A stretch of 13,355 nt of DNA from JAUVDZ01 sp964346325 (GTDB lineage Bacteria; Patescibacteriota; Gracilibacteria; UBA1369; PNNO01): positions 1 to 13,355 of the forward strand of contig CAYFUK010000036.1 of assembly GCA_964346325.1 (NCBI GenBank), read 5' to 3'. The notes beneath the pieces were generated by a model. The model was given only the letters and a program-made list of their open reading frames with translations, made no database searches and had not been told where the DNA came from. Shown here in pieces: positions 6,023 through 12,679 of the stretch; positions within the stretch are counted from its first letter, which is position 1; each line of letters opens with the position of its first letter. Both the position numbers and the translations under genes were made by a program.

Positions 6023-6716
6023 ACGTTTTTGGGAAATAGATTTTGCACGTGGTGTTGCGATAATAGCAATGATAGCGTTTCATATTGCTTTTGATCTGCA
6101 ATATTTTGATATTATAGATATTGAAATTAGCAATTTTGTCTGGATTTTGTTCAGGGATTCAATTTTCAGTTTATTCTTTTTGCTTGTTGGTATTACGCTT
6201 ACTCTGAGTTACTCCAACAAAAGGCCTTTTTCGCATTTTTTACTGAGAGGCATAAAAATTTTTTCATGGGGTCTTTTAATTACAATTGCAACTTTGCTTT
6301 TTTTGGAAAGAGGATTTGTTTATTTTGGTGTTCTGCATTTTATAGGTGTTTCGATAATCCTGGCTTATCCATTTTTAAGACTGCGCTATTTTAACATTGT
6401 GATTGGACTTTTTATTCTGTTTGCGGGATTGTATGTTTCCGGTTTAACTTTTGATTTCCCCTGGCTTTTATGGATCGGATTAAGACCGGAAAATTTTTAT
6501 TCTCTGGATTACTTTCCTGTTCTGCCTTATTTTTCGCTTATTCTATTTGGGATATTTTTAGGAAATATTTTTTATAAAAAACATAAAAGAAATTTTACAA
6601 TTAAAGAACGCAATATTGAATTCATAGAGTTTTTGGGAAGAAACTCCCTGGCTATTTATTTATTGCACCAGCCGTTAATTATATTGTTCATAAGTCTTTT
6701 TAAAAACTTTTTCTAA
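6009..6716 (+). CDS. DUF1624-type integral membrane protein (HGSNAT-like acyltransferase family)
   Basis: This membrane protein is predicted to have about seven hydrophobic helices in 235 aa. Family landmarks are FWEIDFARGVAI at the N-terminus, H25 in the first helix, FFLLVGITLTLSYS (56-69), FGVLHFIG (106-113, with H110), the DYFPVLPYFSLILFGIFLG block (167-185) and the C-terminal GRNSLAIYLLHQP (210-222). These match the heparan-alpha-glucosaminide N-acetyltransferase-like family, thought to move acyl groups across or at the membrane; the substrate here is unknown. The start is ambiguous. ATG 6009 was chosen, but TTG 5997 has GGAAG (5986-5990) at good SD spacing and would add four residues. 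The gene is coupled to the Smr gene upstream, and its tail overlaps the convergent eIF2B-like gene by 42 bp. Confidence 0.88.
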   Translation: MTKYKRFWEIDFARGVAIIAMIAFHIAFDLQYFDIIDIEISNFVWILFRDSIFSLFFLLVGITLTLSYSNKRPFSHFLLRGIKIFSWGLLITIATLLFLERGFVYFGVLHFIGVSIILAYPFLRLRYFNIVIGLFILFAGLYVSGLTFDFPWLLWIGLRPENFYSLDYFPVLPYFSLILFGIFLGNIFYKKHKRNFTIKERNIEFIEFLGRNSLAIYLLHQPLIILFISLFKNFF

Positions 6717-7595
6717 TTCTTTGTGATTAAAAATACCTTCATTTGTTATTATTTTTTTAAAAAATTTTGACGGAACTCTGTCATGCGAATATTTAATTCT
6801 TTTATATTCAATTGGTTTATGAATATGTATTCGTTTATGTTTATGAATAAATATCTCTCCCCTTTCTTTCGACTTCCATAAACTGAATTTATCTGTTCCC
6901 AAAAACATGTAAATCGGAGTATCATCAAGCTGAAATTCTGTAATTATGCTTAACGCACCCGGATTCATGACAAAATGCTGTGTGTCTTTAAATGTTAAAG
7001 CGCCGTAAAAAATAAAATCAATCCGATCATGTAAATGCGAGAGCATGTAAGCAGGCACAACAGTAAAAGGTATATCGGCAGAGTGAAGAAGTTCAATATT
7101 ATCGTGGGTTTTTTTGTAATCCTGTTCAGCTATAATTACATCAAATTTTATTTTTTTATTTTTGTAATGAATAAGAACATCCTGAACGGTATGGCTGTGA
7201 TCATGAATAAGTATAGTTTTACCTTCAACATCAATTTTATCCGCATTTTTTAAAAGAAGCTTTTTTTGTTCGCGAGCGTATTTTAATGTTTGTTTGATTC
7301 TTTTAATAGCTTGTTTTTTCCACTTTTTATCTGCTGTAACATTGCATACGTTTTCGTTCATTTCTTTTTCAAGATATCCGAAATAATATCTAAAAATTCC
7401 GAATTTGGGTTCAGTATTTTTAACCATTTCGGCAAATTCGCTATATTGCTTACAAAAATCATTGAATTTTGTACCTTTAAAGGCACATATTGCATCAATT
7501 AACGAGAGCAGTACAAGTTCAGTCAGATCCCTTGAACCAATATCAATTTCAAGTTCCCTCATTAAATCTGAAAATAGTTTGTTTTTTGGTGTCAT
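6675..7595 (-). CDS. eIF2B/MtnA/R15P-isomerase superfamily protein, probably not an isomerase
   Basis: The 306-aa product has a helical N-terminal half (~1-115) and a Rossmann-like C-terminal half of the initiation factor 2B alpha/beta/delta family. Seen are GKTILIHDHSHTVQDVL (125-141), FDVIIAEQD (151-159), the strand IPFTVVPA (175-182), RIDFIFYGAL (191-200) and TPIYMFLG (226-233). In methylthioribose-1-phosphate or ribose-1,5-bisphosphate isomerases a catalytic Cys and an Asp in a GAD motif are needed. Here the first region has HDHSH with no Cys, GAD is GAL, and the NKxGT signature is NPGAL. Isomerase activity is therefore unlikely, and a sugar-phosphate or nucleotide sensor is possible. A His-rich stretch (HKHKRIHIHK) lies at 251-260. 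It starts 3 nt after the transporter stop, so it belongs to the same operon. Confidence 0.8.
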   Translation of the reverse strand: MTPKNKLFSDLMRELEIDIGSRDLTELVLLSLIDAICAFKGTKFNDFCKQYSEFAEMVKNTEPKFGIFRYYFGYLEKEMNENVCNVTADKKWKKQAIKRIKQTLKYAREQKKLLLKNADKIDVEGKTILIHDHSHTVQDVLIHYKNKKIKFDVIIAEQDYKKTHDNIELLHSADIPFTVVPAYMLSHLHDRIDFIFYGALTFKDTQHFVMNPGALSIITEFQLDDTPIYMFLGTDKFSLWKSKERGEIFIHKHKRIHIHKPIEYKRIKYSHDRVPSKFFKKIITNEGIFNHKELEKVFKKTYEQYN

Positions 7596-7598
7596 AAA

Positions 7599-8897
7599 TT
7601 ATAAAGTTGCAAAATATAAATAAACGCTGCAAACAGCCAAGATTCCAAGTGTTAAAGGAAAGCTGAACTTCATGTAATTTAAAAAAGATATATTAACTCC
7701 GTTCTTTTTAGCCAAATCAGCTGAAATAACATTTGCGGATGCTCCTATTAAAGTACCGTTTCCTCCAAGGCAGGCTCCAAGTGAAAGCGCCCACCATAAA
7801 ATGGTCATATCAGTTAAAGGAAACTGCGACTGAATTCCCATTATCACAGGGATCATAACGGTTACAAAAGGAATGTTATCAAGCACCATCGAAACAAATC
7901 CGGATACCCAAAGTATTATTAATGCAAGAATGAACACGTCTGAAGTTGAAGTAACAATTAAATGACTAAGCTCTTCCAAAACACCTGTTTTCTCTATTCC
8001 CGCTACCATTATAAAAAGGCCTGCAAAAAATAAGAGGGTACTCCATTCAACAGACCTTAAAGAATCGTGGATATCGATTTTTTTTGTTGTAAGAATTCCA
8101 AGAACTATTGCCGCGGTAAAAGCAATAACATAATTTGGCAAATCCAAATATCCCTGAAGCAAAAACCCTGCAATTGTTGCTCCGAGTGCTATTATCACCT
8201 TGATAACGAAATCTTTATGTATTGTTTTTTTAACAAACTTCATTTTAACCTTTCTTATAATCACATTTGCAATAGTAAGGTCGGTAAGATTATCCGAAAT
8301 CGGTCTGATTTTACGCCAGTACTTAACAATAAAAACAATCAATCCCAGAACCATAACAGCAAGTATCGGAATCCACAGATTTACAATGAAATCCAAAAAA
8401 TTAAAACCGGTTGCTCCTCCGATAATAATGTTCGGCGGATCACCGATTAAGGTAAGGCCACCTCCGATATTCGAAAATATAATCTCGGCAAAGATATAAG
8501 GCTTGGGATCTTTACCCATGCCTTTAACAAGTTCGATTGTTAAAGGTACAATCAAAATGACTGTTGTCACGTTATCGAGAAAAGCCGAAAAAACAGCGGT
8601 AAGTGTTGAGAAAAACAAAAATATGGCAAGTGGATTGCCTTTTGTAAATTCAGCTATTTTAACATTGAGCCATTCAAAAATACCGCTCTTTGAAGCGATA
8701 TTAACAAGTAGCATCATGGCCATTAATAAAAGGATAGTCTCGAATTCAATTGCTTCAATAGCTTCTTCGGGAGTCAAAACACGAAAAATTACCATTAATA
8801 ATGCTCCGAGAAGTGCAGTGAGTGATTTATCAAAGTGTTCAATTACAATGAATATAAATGCGAGTCCGAAAATCCCAAGCGTTATATATTCCAGCAT
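7599..8897 (-). CDS. ArsB/NhaD-superfamily ion transporter (P-protein-like)
   Basis: This is a 432-aa inner-membrane transporter with about 11-12 hydrophobic helices. The fold's internal repeat is clear. SAFLDNVTTVILIVPLT (104-120) mirrors VSMVLDNIPFVTVMIP (335-350), and NIGGGLTLIGDPPNI (143-157) mirrors CLGGNGTLIGASANV (376-390). These paired DN and LIGxxxN motifs define COG1055-type proteins, which include Na+/H+ antiporters NhaD, arsenite permeases and the P-protein group. The sequence alone does not separate Na+/H+ exchange from arsenite efflux or organic-anion transport. No arsR or arsC is nearby, so arsenic resistance is not supported. It sits 38 bp below the 162-aa gene and 3 bp above the eIF2B-like gene, and no strong promoter of its own is seen. 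Confidence 0.9.
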   Translation of the reverse strand: MLEYITLGIFGLAFIFIVIEHFDKSLTALLGALLMVIFRVLTPEEAIEAIEFETILLLMAMMLLVNIASKSGIFEWLNVKIAEFTKGNPLAIFLFFSTLTAVFSAFLDNVTTVILIVPLTIELVKGMGKDPKPYIFAEIIFSNIGGGLTLIGDPPNIIIGGATGFNFLDFIVNLWIPILAVMVLGLIVFIVKYWRKIRPISDNLTDLTIANVIIRKVKMKFVKKTIHKDFVIKVIIALGATIAGFLLQGYLDLPNYVIAFTAAIVLGILTTKKIDIHDSLRSVEWSTLLFFAGLFIMVAGIEKTGVLEELSHLIVTSTSDVFILALIILWVSGFVSMVLDNIPFVTVMIPVIMGIQSQFPLTDMTILWWALSLGACLGGNGTLIGASANVISADLAKKNGVNISFLNYMKFSFPLTLGILAVCSVYLYFATL

Positions 8898-8935
8898 TTA
8901 ATCAGTATTAATTTTTCCGTTGATTGATTGTACTC

Positions 8936-9424
8936 TTACTCAAATATACTTTCAACTTTAGCTTTTATTTCTTCTTCGCTTTTAATAATTTGATCATGAT
9001 TATTCAAAGTTTTTTTAAGTAACTTTAAATATCTGAGTGTTTTTTCATCATTCAAATCACTACTTTGTGATTCATAAAACATTATCATTAATCCTATTTC
9101 GTCTAGCTTTGCACGTTTACCAATTAACTCAGTTAAATTAAATAAAAGATCGGTTGCATTTATTTGTAAAAGTTTAATTGCAATCTGATCAATTGGCACA
9201 CCGGTTTCAATAAGCTTACGATTAATAATTTCATAGGCATCATTATCTGCAATCTGAACTCCGACTTCATCGCTTCGATCTATTAATTCCCTATTAAAAA
9301 TACCATCTATAATTTTTATAATAAGATCAAAATCCCCCATTTGAGAAATTGTTCCGGCCCAGTAAGCAAGGCTATGTTTGGCATTAAGTAACTTGCATTG
9401 CTGATTATACTTTTCCACAGACAT
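8936..9424 (-). CDS. Unknown 162-aa helical protein, first gene of the transporter operon
   Basis: I do not recognise this family. The protein is predicted to be almost entirely helical and cytoplasmic, with one cysteine (C10) and no membrane segment. Repeated amphipathic stretches such as LIIKIIDGIFNRELI, IINRKLIETGVPIDQIAIKLLQ and LLFNLTELIGKR suggest an alpha-solenoid-like or helical-bundle protein, which is inference. The acidic C-terminus (SEEEIKAKVESIFE) is probably helical. It leads an operon with the ArsB/NhaD-type transporter and the eIF2B-like protein. The start ATG at 9424 lies about 26 nt below a strong promoter that carries overlapping dyads, so this operon appears regulated. A role as a cytoplasmic partner of the transporter is only suggested by position. 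Confidence 0.75.
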   Translation of the reverse strand: MSVEKYNQQCKLLNAKHSLAYWAGTISQMGDFDLIIKIIDGIFNRELIDRSDEVGVQIADNDAYEIINRKLIETGVPIDQIAIKLLQINATDLLFNLTELIGKRAKLDEIGLMIMFYESQSSDLNDEKTLRYLKLLKKTLNNHDQIIKSEEEIKAKVESIFE

Positions 9425-9441
9425 AAAATTAAAAAAATTAA

Positions 9442-9468
9442 AAATACAAGGTTGTATTTATAAACCTT
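9442..9468. promoter_or_regulatory. Candidate operator: two overlapping dyads at the transcription start
   Basis: AAATACAAGGTTGTATTT (9442-9459) is an 8-2-8 perfect inverted repeat centred on the predicted transcription start of the 162-aa gene. AAGGTT-N9-AACCTT (9448-9468) is a second dyad covering the -10 box. Either could be a repressor site. In RNA on the minus strand the second dyad is followed by a U-rich run, so it could alternatively end transcripts from the upstream acidic pair. Confidence 0.5.
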
Positions 9469-9485
9469 TTTGAATAATTTGTCAA
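9457..9485 (-). promoter_or_regulatory. Promoter of the transporter operon
   Basis: On the minus strand TTGACA (9480-9485), a 17-bp spacer and TATAAA (9457-9462) predict a start near 9450, about 26 nt before the ATG at 9424. The -35 box contains the TGA stop codon (9482-9484) of the upstream gene. Confidence 0.7.
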
Positions 9486-10180
9486 GTAATAGTTTTTATT
9501 AATTTTGACCTTTTTATTTTTCTAGTTAAAAATTCAAATAAAATCGCGTCTTCAAAACCTCCATTAAGTATTTCTTCCACCAATAAATCCAGATCCGTCC
9601 GCCATTCAAAAAAATCCGTTATATTATCATTTTCCTCAAATTCATGCGGATTTAAATAATTTTTTAATTCCCGCATAAATTTTTTATCTTCATCATCCAA
9701 ATATTTTAACAGGCCGTCGGGTACATTTTCTCCGTCAACAATATAGAATTCTATTAATTGCTGCCTAAACTCTCTTTTTAATTCTTCCAAAGCATTATTG
9801 AAAAAACCGGGGTCACGTTCAATACTTCCAAGCTGAATATAAAGATTGAATAAAAACCTTGTTTTAAAATAAACAATAGGATCGATTTTCATCAAATTCA
9901 TCGGATTGCTTTCAAAGCTATGCAAATCTTTATATAATTCATATTCATCTTCATTTAATTTTGTAACATCAACACCACCACACGCATGCATTGCCAATCT
10001 TATTTGCGGATATTCCGGTAATGATTTAATTTGAGCCGAATCAGAACTTGCCAAATAATTCTCTATACTGCATTGCAGTTGCTCATTTTGTTCGGCAAAT
10101 GATTGTGCCAGCAAAGTTATAATGCTGTCTATGGGTTCCTTTTCGGGATTTTCAACTTCACCTTTGTATGTTTCAGTCAT
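9482..10180 (-). CDS. Unknown 232-aa acidic protein (second of a coupled pair)
   Basis: No family is recognised. The protein is strongly acidic and mainly helical, with a polar N-terminus and no membrane segment or signal. Notable are a central aromatic segment (DPIVYFKTRFLFNLYIQLG), an acidic stretch (NPHEFEENDNITDFFEWRTDLDLLVEEI split across ~176-204) and a basic C-terminal tail (TRKIKRSKLIKTIT). Two cysteines (C37, C67) are not in a metal-binding pattern. Its ATG (10178-10180) lies inside the end of the upstream acidic gene (ATGACTGA overlap, 8 nt), so the two are translated together and likely act together. The stop is TGA. Three TGA codons in the next eight codons of the upstream frame support TGA as a true stop here. 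Confidence 0.75.
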   Translation of the reverse strand: MTETYKGEVENPEKEPIDSIITLLAQSFAEQNEQLQCSIENYLASSDSAQIKSLPEYPQIRLAMHACGGVDVTKLNEDEYELYKDLHSFESNPMNLMKIDPIVYFKTRFLFNLYIQLGSIERDPGFFNNALEELKREFRQQLIEFYIVDGENVPDGLLKYLDDEDKKFMRELKNYLNPHEFEENDNITDFFEWRTDLDLLVEEILNGGFEDAILFEFLTRKIKRSKLIKTIT

Positions 10181-10718
10181 TGTTCCGTTGTTTCATGTAT
10201 AGTTTATATAAAACTCTGTCATTGAATTCTTTTTCAAGGGCCCTTATATCCAATTCGCTTTCTTCATCAATTATGGGAATAATCAGCCGATTAACAATAA
10301 CATTCCCCATTTCTATCCTGTTCACCCCGAATTTTTGAAAAGAAAACTCGGGAAAGGCGGATTGTATAATTTGATCAAGGAACTTCCACCAGCTAAATAT
10401 GCTTGAGAAATATCTTAGTTTAGCCCAGTAATCCGGATTTGAGAGAGAAAGTTCATAAGGATCGTTAATCCCCGCTTTATTCATAAATTTTTTTAAATTG
10501 TTTTTAACACGGCTCTCAATTATTTCAATCATCTCATAATTAAATTCGCACCAATCAAAATCCGGCACTTCATCAGGATCAATCCCGTCTATCAAATGTT
10601 CTATGGTTAAGCCGGTTTCGGTTGATATATACTCTTTTTCATTAAAATCCGATTCAGGGTGATCAATTTCCGGAAAATCTTCGGCTTGGGCATTGAATAT
10701 ATCTTCTTTTTCATCCAT
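10173..10718 (-). CDS. Unknown 181-aa acidic protein (first of a coupled pair)
   Basis: No family is recognised. The open frame reaches TTG 10769, but that codon lies inside the -35 box of a strong promoter, so ATG 10718 is the start (MDEKEDIFNAQ). The N-terminal ~65 residues are extremely acidic and probably disordered (AEDFPEIDHPESDFNEKE, DGIDPDEVPDFDW). A helical core follows with an aromatic stretch (YWAKLRYFSSIFSWWKFLDQ) and a mixed C-terminus (VIVNRLIIPIIDEESELD). It shares acidity, size class and an aromatic helical middle with its partner downstream, but I see no clear sequence repeat between them. It has no catalytic motif. A small protein-protein complex is the simplest inference. 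Confidence 0.75.
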   Translation of the reverse strand: MDEKEDIFNAQAEDFPEIDHPESDFNEKEYISTETGLTIEHLIDGIDPDEVPDFDWCEFNYEMIEIIESRVKNNLKKFMNKAGINDPYELSLSNPDYWAKLRYFSSIFSWWKFLDQIIQSAFPEFSFQKFGVNRIEMGNVIVNRLIIPIIDEESELDIRALEKEFNDRVLYKLYMKQRNND

Positions 10719-10740
10719 AATAAAAATGGTAAAGGAAAAC

Positions 10741-10769
10741 TTTATAATGCATTTAGATGATAAAGTCAA
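10741..10769 (-). promoter_or_regulatory. Promoter of the acidic pair
   Basis: On the minus strand TTGACT (10764-10769), a 17-bp spacer and TATAAA (10741-10746) predict a start near 10734, about 16 nt before the ATG at 10718. This settles the start-codon choice for the first acidic gene. Confidence 0.7.
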
Positions 10770-10815
10770 GGGAACGAATCCGGGTATTGTAAAACGGATG
10801 CAATATTTATAACCG

Positions 10816-10859
10816 AGATAATCGAAACATTTACAAGTAGTTTATAATTATGATTATCT
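10816..10859. repeat. Inverted repeat flanking the nuclease-gene promoter
   Basis: AGATAATC (10816-10823) and GATTATCT (10852-10859) are perfect 8-bp inverted copies 28 bp apart. The left arm lies just upstream of the -35 candidate and the right arm covers the -10. This placement suits a two-site operator for a regulator bound on one DNA face. A chance match in AT-rich DNA is possible. Confidence 0.4.
10830..10859 (+). promoter_or_regulatory. Candidate promoter of the DUF2779-type gene
   Basis: TTTACA (10830-10835), an 18-bp spacer and TTATCT (10854-10859) preceded by TG (10851-10852) as an extended -10 give a start near 10866. The leader to the TTG at 10889 would be about 23 nt. The boxes are weaker than others in this window. 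Confidence 0.45.
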
Positions 10860-10888
10860 TTTAAAACCGCCACACTAATCCCCTTCTA

Positions 10889-12352
10889 TTGCACCTCAGC
10901 AAAACCGATTACAACAACTATCTTCAATGCTCAAAACAGCTTTGGCTAAGTAAATTTCGTAAAAATTTAAAGCCCGAAATAACCGAAATTCAGCAGTTTG
11001 TTTTTGATCAGGGGCATTTGGTTGAGGCGTACGCGGATAAGCTTTTTCCGAATGGCGCGACCGTTAAGAATTGGTATGAAAAAGGACGCCGGGAAACGCA
11101 AACTCTTATCTCTAATGGCCGTAAAACTATTTTTCAGGCCAACGCGCTTACAAACGATCTTTACTGTAAAGCGGATATACTGAATTTCAATGAAAAAACC
11201 GGCTTATGGGATCTGTACGAGGTTAAATCCACAACAAAAGTTAAACCCGAGCATATTCCGGATGTTTGTTTTCAAAAAATCGCATTCGAGCGTGATGGAA
11301 TTCCCATTGGCCGCACTTATTTAATCCACCTTAATAAAGAATATGTGAAAAAAGGTGAAATTGATCCAAAAGAACTGCTTACAATCAACGATATTACCGA
11401 TGATGTTGAAAATCTTAAACAGATAACCGAACAAAATATCCCAAAAGCTCTGGAAATTTTAAAACTTGCCCGGGAACTTAAAATCAGCATTGGCAAGCAA
11501 TGCGATAATCCTTATGAGTGTGCGTTTAAAGAGTATTGTTGGGCTTATGTTCCTGAATTTTCGATTTTTGATATTAATCGTATTAATCAAAAGCAGCTCA
11601 CTGAACTGCAAGACTTAAACATTGAGAAAATCGCGGACATTCCCGATGATTTTGAACTCACCGAAAAGCAGCAAAATCAGGTTGAGGCCACAAAACAAGG
11701 CAAAGCGATTATAGATAAAGAAGCAATAAAGAGCGAGCTTTCGCAGCTTAAGTATCCTTTGTATTTTTTGGATTATGAAACTTTTGCGCCAGCCATCCCC
11801 CTTTTTGACGGACTTAAGCCGTACCAACACATGGCTTTTCAGTATTCTTTGCATGTTGTCGAGCGTGAGGGCGACGAGCCTAAGCACTTTGAATATCTGC
11901 ATACGGGCAGGGATAATCCGATTCCTGCTTTGCTTAAAAGTATGCGTGCGAATATTGGTGATGCGGGTTCTGTAATTGTTTGGTATAAAGGGTTCGAAAT
12001 GGGGCGGAATGAAGAAATGGCGGAGATGTATCCGGAGTATGCCGCGTTTTTGGAGTCCGTTAATGCGCGGGTTTTTGATTTAATGGATATTTTTAAAGAT
12101 CAGCATTATGTGGATGCCGATTTTAAAGGCAGTTGTTCTATAAAGAAGGTTTTACCGATTTTGGTGCCGGAACTTTCTTACGACGATCTGGAAGATGTGC
12201 AGGAAGGCTCGTTGGCATCGCTATACTGGTATAAGTATGTATATGGCGGCTCTGAGGTGAAGGAGCGTGTGGAGGCGAATTTACTTAAGTATTGCGAGTT
12301 GGATACGATGGCGATGGTTTCGGTTTGGGGGAGGTTAAGAGAGATTATTTAA
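10889..12352 (+). CDS. DUF2779-type protein: Cas4/RecB-like nuclease fused to a DEDD-like exonuclease domain
   Basis: The 487-aa protein has two likely nuclease parts. Residues ~1-220 resemble a Cas4/RecB PD-(D/E)XK domain: C14 near the N-terminus, D96 (KADIL), E111-V-K113 (YEVKS) and a cysteine set C205, C211, C217. The N-terminal plus C-terminal cysteines match the 4Fe-4S staple of Cas4 and AddB. Residues ~290-487 carry FLDYETF (D295, E297), a WYKGFEMGRNEE region (365-376), VFDLMD (395-400) and YCELD (468-472), the layout of an RNase H-fold DEDD exonuclease as in DUF2779 and TM0106-like proteins. A processing or repair role on nucleic acid is inferred. The start is TTG 10889; no ATG follows the upstream in-frame stop before the conserved region. 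Codon use drifts to GAG, GCG, AAG and TTG in the C-terminal half. The 3' end overlaps the toxin gene by 18 bp. Confidence 0.85.
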   Translation: MHLSKTDYNNYLQCSKQLWLSKFRKNLKPEITEIQQFVFDQGHLVEAYADKLFPNGATVKNWYEKGRRETQTLISNGRKTIFQANALTNDLYCKADILNFNEKTGLWDLYEVKSTTKVKPEHIPDVCFQKIAFERDGIPIGRTYLIHLNKEYVKKGEIDPKELLTINDITDDVENLKQITEQNIPKALEILKLARELKISIGKQCDNPYECAFKEYCWAYVPEFSIFDINRINQKQLTELQDLNIEKIADIPDDFELTEKQQNQVEATKQGKAIIDKEAIKSELSQLKYPLYFLDYETFAPAIPLFDGLKPYQHMAFQYSLHVVEREGDEPKHFEYLHTGRDNPIPALLKSMRANIGDAGSVIVWYKGFEMGRNEEMAEMYPEYAAFLESVNARVFDLMDIFKDQHYVDADFKGSCSIKKVLPILVPELSYDDLEDVQEGSLASLYWYKYVYGGSEVKERVEANLLKYCELDTMAMVSVWGRLREII

Positions 12353-12679
12353 ATATGCATCTATTCTTGCTGCATCCTCGCGGGATTTTTTATTTTTCAT
12401 ATATATCTCAATAAAATCGACAGTATCTTCATGAACACAAAAACTAAAAACAACTCTGGTTTTACCTGAGCCTTTTAAACTTCGCACCATTAATCTTGTT
12501 TTGACTATTCTTAAGCCTTTTTTTAGATTCTGTTTTAGGGTGACAAACCGTTTATTGTTATCAAAATCCACAACCGGAATAGCTTTTTCAAAATTCTTTA
12601 AATCACCTTCCAGTGAAGGGATTTTCTTTTTCATTTTTTTAAGATCTTTTTTAAATTCATCTAAGTAATTAAACTGCAT
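12335..12679 (-). CDS. RelE/ParE-superfamily toxin of a type II TA system
   Basis: This small basic 114-aa protein has the RelE-fold order: two N-terminal helices (FKKDLKKMKKKIPSLEGDLK), then the strands IVKTRLMVRSL (58-68), KTRVVFSFCV (73-82) and VDFIEIYMK (87-95), then a C-terminal helix. RelE-type toxins usually cleave mRNA at the ribosome, whereas ParE types hit gyrase. The basic residues (R57, K60, R62, R66, R75, K95) favour an RNA-directed action, but the target is not proven. Its ATG lies within the last codons of the antitoxin (ATGCAGTTTAA, 11-nt overlap), the standard antitoxin-then-toxin order. It also overlaps the convergent DUF2779-type gene by 18 bp. The frame is complete, so the toxin is probably active. 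Confidence 0.85.
   Translation of the reverse strand: MQFNYLDEFKKDLKKMKKKIPSLEGDLKNFEKAIPVVDFDNNKRFVTLKQNLKKGLRIVKTRLMVRSLKGSGKTRVVFSFCVHEDTVDFIEIYMKNKKSREDAARIDAYLNNLS

Noticed and set aside
7599..8897. Arsenic-resistance operon
   Set aside because: The transporter is of the ArsB/NhaD superfamily, but no arsR, arsC or arsA gene is adjacent and NhaD or P-protein-like functions fit equally well.
8067..8901. Three open frames on the plus strand opposite the transporter gene
   Set aside because: They are antisense shadows of a membrane protein; they overlap each other and have no promoter or recognisable domain.
9482..10175. UGA read as an amino acid (Gracilibacteria or Absconditabacteria code)
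   Set aside because: TGA ends both acidic genes at sensible points. After one of them three TGA codons occur within eight codons, and known families in the window need no TGA read-through.
10719..10769. 17-residue N-terminal extension of the first acidic protein
   Set aside because: The TTG start lies in the -35 box of a strong promoter, and the extension would not be transcribed from it.
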